Assembly (NCBI GenBank): GCA_005881055.1
Contig: VBHW01000112.1
Coordinates: 1-10,124, forward strand
DNA: 10,124 bases
From: Chloroflexota bacterium
GTDB taxonomy: Bacteria > Chloroflexota > Limnocylindria > Limnocylindrales > CSP1-4
Direction of reading: 5' to 3'
Shown piece after piece: positions 5,954 through 10,124 of the stretch (position 1 is its first letter; every line of letters starts with the position of its first letter). The translations under genes were made by a program, and so were the position numbers. Below the pieces are notes generated by a model. The model saw only the letters and a program-made list of their open reading frames with translations, did no database searches and was not told the origin of the DNA.

Positions 5954-6499
5954 ATGACGACCAACACCGGTCCTGTCTACCCGATCTCCGACCTGGCGAG
6001 GCTCGCCGACGTTACCCCGCGCACGGTTCGCTATTACGTCGCGCAGGGCCTGCTCCCCGCTCCGGGACAGTCGGGCCCTGGCGCGCGCTACCCGGAGTCG
6101 GCGCTCACCCGGTTGCGGCTCATCCGTGAGCTCCAGCGCAGCCACCTGCCGCTCGCCGAGATCAGGACACGCCTCGGGGCGTTGTCTAATGCGGAGGTCG
6201 CCGCACTCGTCGCCGCGCCGCAGCCAAAGCCGTCAGGGTCTGCACTCGAGTACGTCCGGCGCCTGCTCGAGGGCACGTCCCGCCGGTCCGCGCTTCCACC
6301 GTCCGTGGCGCCACCGGCCTATCCCGCCTTGCAGGCCTCGCCGGTGCGCCCGCCGCCGGCCGCGGGCGGGGCTTCCCTCGTGCCTCTCGCGTCCGCCAGG
6401 CCCGTTCCCAGCGCGCAGATCGGCGCCCCGAGGACGTCCTCGGCCTCGCCGAACCCTCCACGATCCCGACACGGTCGCAGTGGGACCGCATCTCGCTGA
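5954..6499 (+). CDS. MerR-family transcriptional regulator, C-terminus displaced by a frameshift
   Basis: Predicted DNA-binding regulator of its own operon. Residues 10-30 are a MerR winged helix-turn-helix (PISDLARLADVTPRTVRYY), then the wing with the typical YYVAQGLLP and the helical RLRLIRELQRSHLPLAEIRTRL, to about residue 86. A Pro/Ala/Ser-rich linker follows. No cysteine is seen in the DNA-binding part or linker, so this is not a classical metal- or thiol-sensing MerR. As sequenced, the frame ends at 181 aa in an Arg/Ser-rich tail unlike a real C-terminus. The conserved tail continues in another frame from about 6430 to 6609 (separate entry). Restoring one base near 6426-6430 gives 218 aa. 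The ATG is fixed by the promoter eight bases upstream. The DNA-binding domain is unaffected. The linked VWA gene implies a two-gene regulatory unit. Confidence 0.9.
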   Translation: MTTNTGPVYPISDLARLADVTPRTVRYYVAQGLLPAPGQSGPGARYPESALTRLRLIRELQRSHLPLAEIRTRLGALSNAEVAALVAAPQPKPSGSALEYVRRLLEGTSRRSALPPSVAPPAYPALQASPVRPPPAAGGASLVPLASARPVPSAQIGAPRTSSASPNPPRSRHGRSGTASR

Positions 6500-6609
6500 C
6501 GCCGGACGTCGAGCTCCACATCCGCCGCCCGCTCAGCCGGCTCGATAGCCGGCGCGTCGATCGCCTCGTCTCGATCGCTCACGACGTCCTGAAGGAGGAC
6601 CGACCATGA
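6430..6609 (+). pseudogene. Out-of-frame C-terminal segment of the MerR regulator
   Basis: This frame reads EDVLGLAEPSTIPTRSQWDR, then ISLTPDVELHIRRPLSR and RVDRLVSIAHDVLKEDRP before TGA. The WDRISLTPDVELHIRRP pattern is a recurrent C-terminal motif of MerR regulators of this type, as I recall it. Third-position G/C passes from the MerR frame to this one around a CCCC run at 6426-6429, placing a one-base loss there. The stop at 6607-6609 overlaps the next gene's ATG as ATGA, the usual sign of coupling, which supports this being the true end of MerR. No canonical -1 slippery heptamer was found at the junction. Confidence 0.7.
6592..6599 (+). promoter_or_regulatory. Shine-Dalgarno of the VWA gene
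   Basis: AAGGAGGA lies six bases before the ATG at 6606, inside the out-of-frame MerR tail. It fixes the VWA start. An internal gene with a near-perfect ribosome site contrasts with the probably leaderless first gene of the operon. Confidence 0.8.
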
Positions 6610-7859
6610 CCGTCCACGCCCGACCCGATCGCCGCCTCGTCAGGGCGGCCCATCGCAGCGAGCGCTTCGTCCTCGTCGAGGTGGTCGCACCGGCCGCCCC
6701 ACGGACCGAGCGGCAGCCGGTGAACCTCGCCTTCGTGCTCGACCGATCCGGATCGATGAGCGGGGCCAAGATCGACCTCGGGCGCAAGGCCGTCGAGGAT
6801 GCGCTGGCACGCCTGCATCCCGAGGACCGCTTCGCGATCGTCGTGTACGACGAGCAGATCGACCTCGTCGTCGAGTCGGCCCCGGCGAGCGCCGAAGCCC
6901 GCCGCAACGCGGTGGAGCGGCTCCGCGCGATCGACGCTCGCGGGTCGACCGACCTCGCAGGGGGTTGGCTGCGCGGCTGCGAGCAGGTGGCGTTGCACCT
7001 CGCCGGCCACGGCGTCAACCGCGCCCTCCTCCTGACCGACGGCCTCGCGAACGTCGGGATCACGGATTCGGGAGAGCTCGAGCGGCACGCCGCGCAGCTG
7101 CGCGAACGCGGGGTGACGACGTCGACGTTCGGCGTCGGCGACGACTTCGACGAGCGCCTCCTCCAGGCGATGGCCGATGCCGGCGGCGGTCACTTCTACT
7201 ACATCGCGGACGCGGCCCAGATCGCCGATCACATCACGAGCGAAGTCGGCGAGGTGCTCCAGGTCGTCGCCCGATCGGCGTTCGTCGAGGTGACGGCAGC
7301 CGACGGGCTGGACGTGGAGCCGCTCACGCCCTATCGCGTCGAGCGCCGGGGCAACCGCACGCACGTGACGCTCGGGGACCTCGTCTCCGAGCAGGAGCTC
7401 GCGGTCGTCCTGCGGCTGCGCTTCCCGTACGGCGAGATGGGCCGCGAGATCGGCGCGCTGCTCGCCGTGGCCGACGCCGACGGCGCCCTGTCCTCCCCGC
7501 CGGTTACCTTGAGCTGGACGTACGCGGACGACGCGGCGAACGACGCCCAGCCACGGGATCGCGCCGTCGATCGCGCGGTGGCCAACGTCTTCGCCGCGCG
7601 AGCCCGGCAGGTGGCGGTGAGCCTCAACCGGGCCGGCCAGTACGCGGCCGCCCGGGCGGCGATCCAGGCGGTCGCCCAGCGTGTGACCACCTACGCGGGT
7701 GACGACCCTGAGCTGCACGGCCTCGTCGCGCAGCTCGACCGTGACGAGGACCAGTGGGCGGCGCCCGCGCCGGAGGCGATGCGCAAGGCCGCGTTCGCCG
7801 CCAGCTCGTACCTCGCCCGCGGCCGCAGCCCGGCCGGCCACGCGCAGCGGCGATCGTAG
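6606..7859 (+). CDS. Soluble von Willebrand factor A (VWA) domain protein
   Basis: A 417-residue protein with no signal peptide or membrane segment, so cytosolic. The VWA domain spans about residues 38-215 and holds a complete metal-ion-dependent adhesion site: DRSGS (Asp46, Ser48, Ser50), Thr115 in GSTDLAGGW, and Asp145 in LLLTDGLANVG. TFGVGDDFDERLLQAMADAG and GHFYYI match the end of bacterial Ca-activated-channel-type VWA domains. The remainder (about 216-417) has a beta-rich region (VEVTAADGLDVEPLTPYRVE ... LGDLVSEQELAVVLRLRFP) followed by Ala-rich helices (AVANVFAARARQVAVSLNRA ... ARAAIQAVAQRV), as in related proteins. VWA domains usually mediate metal-dependent protein-protein contacts; no enzymatic residues are seen. 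It is coupled to merR by ATGA overlap and a strong ribosome site, so both are made together. Partner and process are unknown. Confidence 0.92.
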   Translation: MTVHARPDRRLVRAAHRSERFVLVEVVAPAAPRTERQPVNLAFVLDRSGSMSGAKIDLGRKAVEDALARLHPEDRFAIVVYDEQIDLVVESAPASAEARRNAVERLRAIDARGSTDLAGGWLRGCEQVALHLAGHGVNRALLLTDGLANVGITDSGELERHAAQLRERGVTTSTFGVGDDFDERLLQAMADAGGGHFYYIADAAQIADHITSEVGEVLQVVARSAFVEVTAADGLDVEPLTPYRVERRGNRTHVTLGDLVSEQELAVVLRLRFPYGEMGREIGALLAVADADGALSSPPVTLSWTYADDAANDAQPRDRAVDRAVANVFAARARQVAVSLNRAGQYAAARAAIQAVAQRVTTYAGDDPELHGLVAQLDRDEDQWAAPAPEAMRKAAFAASSYLARGRSPAGHAQRRS

Positions 7860-7952
7860 CTGCCGCACCCCGCATACTTGAAAGCCCGGTGGCCAGCACG
7901 AAGAATGTCCGCAGGGAGGCGGACCATCGCCGGGTCATAGCGGAGGACGGGC

Positions 7953-8612
7953 GTGCGTGCGATCGGGCGACGAGGGCGGAAGGGCTGGCGGGCGGTCCTG
8001 GTGGGACTCACCGCGGCCGGCCTGGTCGGCTGCGCAGCCGGCGCGACGCCGGGGGCCGGTTCGAACGCGCCCGGCGGCCCCCCGAGCAGCTCCACCGGGA
8101 ACACCAGCGGGCTCGCGACGGGCGGGCCGATCGCGGCGGGCGGAGACTTCTGCGCCCTGCTCGGACCCGGTGACTTCGCCGCGGCCGGGGTGAGCGGTGC
8201 CGGGACGCCGACCGCGAACACGACCGGCGTCGAGGGCACGGGTGCCTACTGCGTGTATGCGGGCAAGTCGTCGGCAACGGGCGGCATCGAGTTCGACGTC
8301 TTCGTCACCCAGCCGGCGGATACGGGCGATACCTACACGCTGACCACGGGCGAGATGAGCCAGCCCGCCGACGTCACCGCCGACGTCGGCGCCGACCAGG
8401 CCGCCCTCGTGACGGGCGGACCGGGTGCTCCCGCGGTCATCGCCGTCCGCAAGGGCGTCCTCGTCTTCGACGTCGGCACCCCGTCGAGCCAGGCGTCCAA
8501 GGCCCAGCTCGTTGCGCTCGCGAAGCTCGTCATCCAACGCGCGGCAAACCTGATCGGTCCGGCCAACCCGTCGAGCCCATCGGCGGCTGGAACGCTTCGG
8601 ACGGGGGCCTGA
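7953..8612 (+). CDS. Secreted lipoprotein, unknown function (DUF3558-like layout)
   Basis: A 219-residue exported lipoprotein. The N-terminus has an Arg/Lys-rich n-region (RAIGRRGRKGWR), a hydrophobic core and lipobox LVGC with lipidated Cys27, then a Gly/Ser/Thr/Pro-rich tether to about residue 62. The folded part begins at DFCALLGPGDFAAAGV and has a second cysteine in AYCVYAG. Cys67 and Cys100 probably form a disulfide. This Cys-x-LL ... YCxY layout recalls DUF3558-type lipoproteins, a resemblance and not a confirmed match. The GTG start at 7953 is chosen because GGAGG at 7942-7946 lies six bases upstream and the signal peptide begins there. The next gene starts 35 bases downstream, so co-transcription is likely. 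Ligand-binding or sensing roles are possible; no catalytic motif is seen. Confidence 0.85.
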   Translation: MRAIGRRGRKGWRAVLVGLTAAGLVGCAAGATPGAGSNAPGGPPSSSTGNTSGLATGGPIAAGGDFCALLGPGDFAAAGVSGAGTPTANTTGVEGTGAYCVYAGKSSATGGIEFDVFVTQPADTGDTYTLTTGEMSQPADVTADVGADQAALVTGGPGAPAVIAVRKGVLVFDVGTPSSQASKAQLVALAKLVIQRAANLIGPANPSSPSAAGTLRTGA

Positions 8613-8647
8613 CGGGCGTCGACCCGACGAGAAACCGGAGGGAGAGG

Positions 8648-9136
8648 ATGGAGTTTTATCCGTGGGTGGTCCTGATCCACGTGCTCGCGGCGTTCGCGTT
8701 CGTGCTCGCCCATGGCGCGTCGGCCTTCGTCGCGTTCCGGGTGCGCGCCGAGCGCGAGCCCGCGCGCATCGCGGCGCTCCTGGACCTGTCGTCGTCGACC
8801 CTGGCCGTCATGTACGTGGCGCTGCTCGTCCTGCTCATCGCCGGCATCGTCGCCGGGATCATGGGCAGCTGGTTCGCGAAGCTGTGGACCTGGGCCGCGA
8901 TCGGGGTCCTCGTCGCCGTCCTGGTGCTCATGTACGTCCTCGCGTCGACCTACTACACGGGTGTCCGGCGTGCGCTCGGCCAGGCGACGTTCGGCAGCAA
9001 GGAGCCGCCTCCGCCGCCGGTGTCCGTCGATGAGCTCCTCGCCATGCTCGACTCGCGTCGTCCGGAGGCGATCACGCTCGTCGGGGGCATCGGGCTCGTC
9101 GTGCTGGTCTGGCTCATGATCCTGAAGCCGTTCTGA
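8648..9136 (+). CDS. Four-TM integral membrane protein (DUF2269/CopD-like)
   Basis: A 162-residue membrane protein with hydrophobic segments at about 7-29, 52-74, 79-101 and 141-159. A basic cytoplasmic-type loop (RVRAEREPAR) separates the first two. A Pro-rich loop (EPPPPPVSVDELLAML) lies between the third and fourth. TM1 carries two histidines (His11, His22) spaced as three helical turns, which recalls DUF2269 and CopD-type membrane proteins where His residues may bind metal or heme; this is resemblance only. A GGAGGGAG-type ribosome site directly precedes the ATG. It follows the lipoprotein gene by 35 bases and converges with the MFS gene, with 42 bases between stops. Function is unknown. 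Confidence 0.85.
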   Translation: MEFYPWVVLIHVLAAFAFVLAHGASAFVAFRVRAEREPARIAALLDLSSSTLAVMYVALLVLLIAGIVAGIMGSWFAKLWTWAAIGVLVAVLVLMYVLASTYYTGVRRALGQATFGSKEPPPPPVSVDELLAMLDSRRPEAITLVGGIGLVVLVWLMILKPF

Positions 9137-9178
9137 CCGAGAGATGGCGGACGGGGCGGTCGAGGTCGAACCGGCCGG

Positions 9179-10124
9179 CTACTCCGTCGCGGGCTCGCGG
9201 GCGGGGACCATCACCGCGCCGATGAGGGCGCCGAGGAGGCACGCGACGACGCCGATCGCGACAGCCGCCTCGAGCGATCGAGCGGCGACCGTTCCCGCGA
9301 TGACCGACCCGATCGGCACGCCGAGGTAGTTGAACGACATCGACACCGCGAACGCACGCCCGGTCCACGCCGGATCGGTGCGCCGCTGGCGGAGCGTGAA
9401 CAGGGCGATGTCCAGCGGCCCATTCACGAAGCCCGTGACGACCATGACGAGGCCCACGGCGAGGATGCTGGAGCTCGCCAGGAGGACGGCCACGGCGAGC
9501 GCCATGACGGTCATCGGCAGGAAGAGCATCGGGACCTCGCGGCCGCGGCTGTCGATCCGGCCGAAGAGGAGCGCCGAGCCGACTCCCGCAAGACCCTGGA
9601 CGGCGTACACGAGCCCGACGGCCGCCTCGCCGAGGTGGAGCCGCTCGAGCACGATGAGGGGGATGACGATCGTGAAGGTGCCGCCCACGAGGTTGAGGAC
9701 CGAGATCGAGAACCCGAGGCCGCGCAGCGTCGGATTCCGCCACGTGTAGCGGAGGCCCTGCCACGCGTCGAGCAAGAGGTTCCCCGTCGACATCGTGTCG
9801 GTCGCGGGATCGGGGACGCGGGCGAGGACGAGCGCCGCGACCCCGAAGATGCAGCCTATGAGGATGAGCGCGATCGGGCCGCCCCACAGCGCCACCATGC
9901 CGGCGGCGAGCGGCGGCCCGATGACCGAGGCGACGACGTAGCCGTTCGAGTCGATCGCGTTGACCCGTTCCCAGAGGTGGCTGGGGACGATGATCGGGAA
10001 GAGGCTGCGCAGCCCGGTCGCCGAGAGCGGCGCCGTCAGCGAGGAGATCGCGGCGATGAGCAGGAGCAGCCAGGCCGGCAGCGCGCCCGCGAGCCCGAGG
10101 ATCCCGATGAGGAGGAGCGCACCG
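9179..10124 (-). CDS. Major facilitator superfamily transporter, N-terminus beyond the window
   Basis: Predicted drug/solute exporter of the MFS. The open frame enters from the right edge (first full codon at 10123) and ends at TAG 9179-9181, giving 314 residues; an internal ATG at 9898 is not the true start. The visible part holds about eight or nine hydrophobic segments, so roughly the first three helices are missing. LRSLFPIIVPSHLWERVNAI and VASVIGPPLAAGMVALWGG match the segment after TM4 of MFS_3/EntS-like exporters. LFGRIDSRGREVPML is the motif-A-like loop between the two halves. FNYLGVPIGSVIAGTVA and the ending AREPATE follow the last helices. It is convergent with the four-TM gene. The substrate cannot be told from sequence. 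Confidence 0.9.
   Translation of the reverse strand, partial: GALLLIGILGLAGALPAWLLLLIAAISSLTAPLSATGLRSLFPIIVPSHLWERVNAIDSNGYVVASVIGPPLAAGMVALWGGPIALILIGCIFGVAALVLARVPDPATDTMSTGNLLLDAWQGLRYTWRNPTLRGLGFSISVLNLVGGTFTIVIPLIVLERLHLGEAAVGLVYAVQGLAGVGSALLFGRIDSRGREVPMLFLPMTVMALAVAVLLASSSILAVGLVMVVTGFVNGPLDIALFTLRQRRTDPAWTGRAFAVSMSFNYLGVPIGSVIAGTVAARSLEAAVAIGVVACLLGALIGAVMVPAREPATE

Noticed and set aside
6579..7868. A 429-codon minus-strand frame
   Set aside because: Antisense to the VWA gene, whose MIDAS motifs and strong ribosome site establish the plus strand.
7905..7940. A 12-codon upstream frame before the lipoprotein gene
   Set aside because: It has no ribosome site and no conserved feature; a chance ATG is sufficient explanation.
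9155..9176. Weak hairpin between the convergent four-TM and MFS genes
   Set aside because: Only a 6-bp stem with a bulge and a 9-base loop, no U-tract; not distinguishable from GC-rich background.

Overview
The window is very GC-rich, densely packed bacterial chromosome with strong G/C at third codon positions. Several genes seem to be read from leaderless or near-leaderless mRNAs: a TANNNT-like -10 box lies only 6-9 bases before ATG. Gene content (a large GH2 beta-galactosidase, a MerR regulator coupled to a cytosolic VWA protein, a lipoprotein, a small multi-pass membrane protein and an MFS exporter) would suit a free-living Chloroflexota (Limnocylindria/Ellin6529-like) or a high-GC actinobacterial relative. 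This taxonomy is inferred from style, not from a marker gene, and is held with low confidence. I see no rRNA, tRNA, CRISPR array, transposase or phage gene.

Layout. (1) 1-2730, minus strand: a GH2 beta-galactosidase (LacZ type), intact at its N-terminus and cut at the window edge about 100 residues before its expected end. (2) 2883-3398, plus: an Ala-rich helical protein of unknown function, followed by a 250-base non-coding stretch with two perfect 17-bp palindromes. (3) 3663-4511, plus: a GNAT acetyltransferase with an extra N-terminal domain and a Pro-rich linker. It converges, 6 bases apart, on (4) 4518-5224, minus: a papain/C39-like cysteine-hydrolase-like protein (GLCGGM ... NHQVLAYGY ... 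YDPN) broken by a one-base frameshift. (5) 5448-5789, plus: a small exported Cys-rich protein, divergent from (4) across a palindrome-rich spacer and closed by a 17-bp hairpin. (6) 5954-7859, plus: a MerR regulator and VWA protein operon. Its promoter (TTGACA, 17-base spacer, CATGAT) carries a 24-bp imperfect palindrome in the spacer, the likely MerR operator. The MerR reading frame has a one-base shift near 6426-6430. The displaced C-terminal tail ends in an ATGA overlap with the VWA start. (7) 7953-8612 and 8648-9136, plus: a lipoprotein and a four-TM membrane protein, probably co-transcribed. (8) 9179-10124, minus: an MFS transporter lacking its N-terminus at the window edge, convergent with (7).

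How it fits together. The clearest regulatory unit is the MerR-VWA operon: a MerR protein without cysteines, probably autoregulated, coupled in translation to a soluble VWA protein with a complete MIDAS. The least explained unit is the divergent pair of Cys/His/Asn hydrolase-like protein and exported five-cysteine protein. Both frameshifts look like a single missing base in otherwise well-preserved genes, so assembly error must be excluded before either is called a pseudogene.
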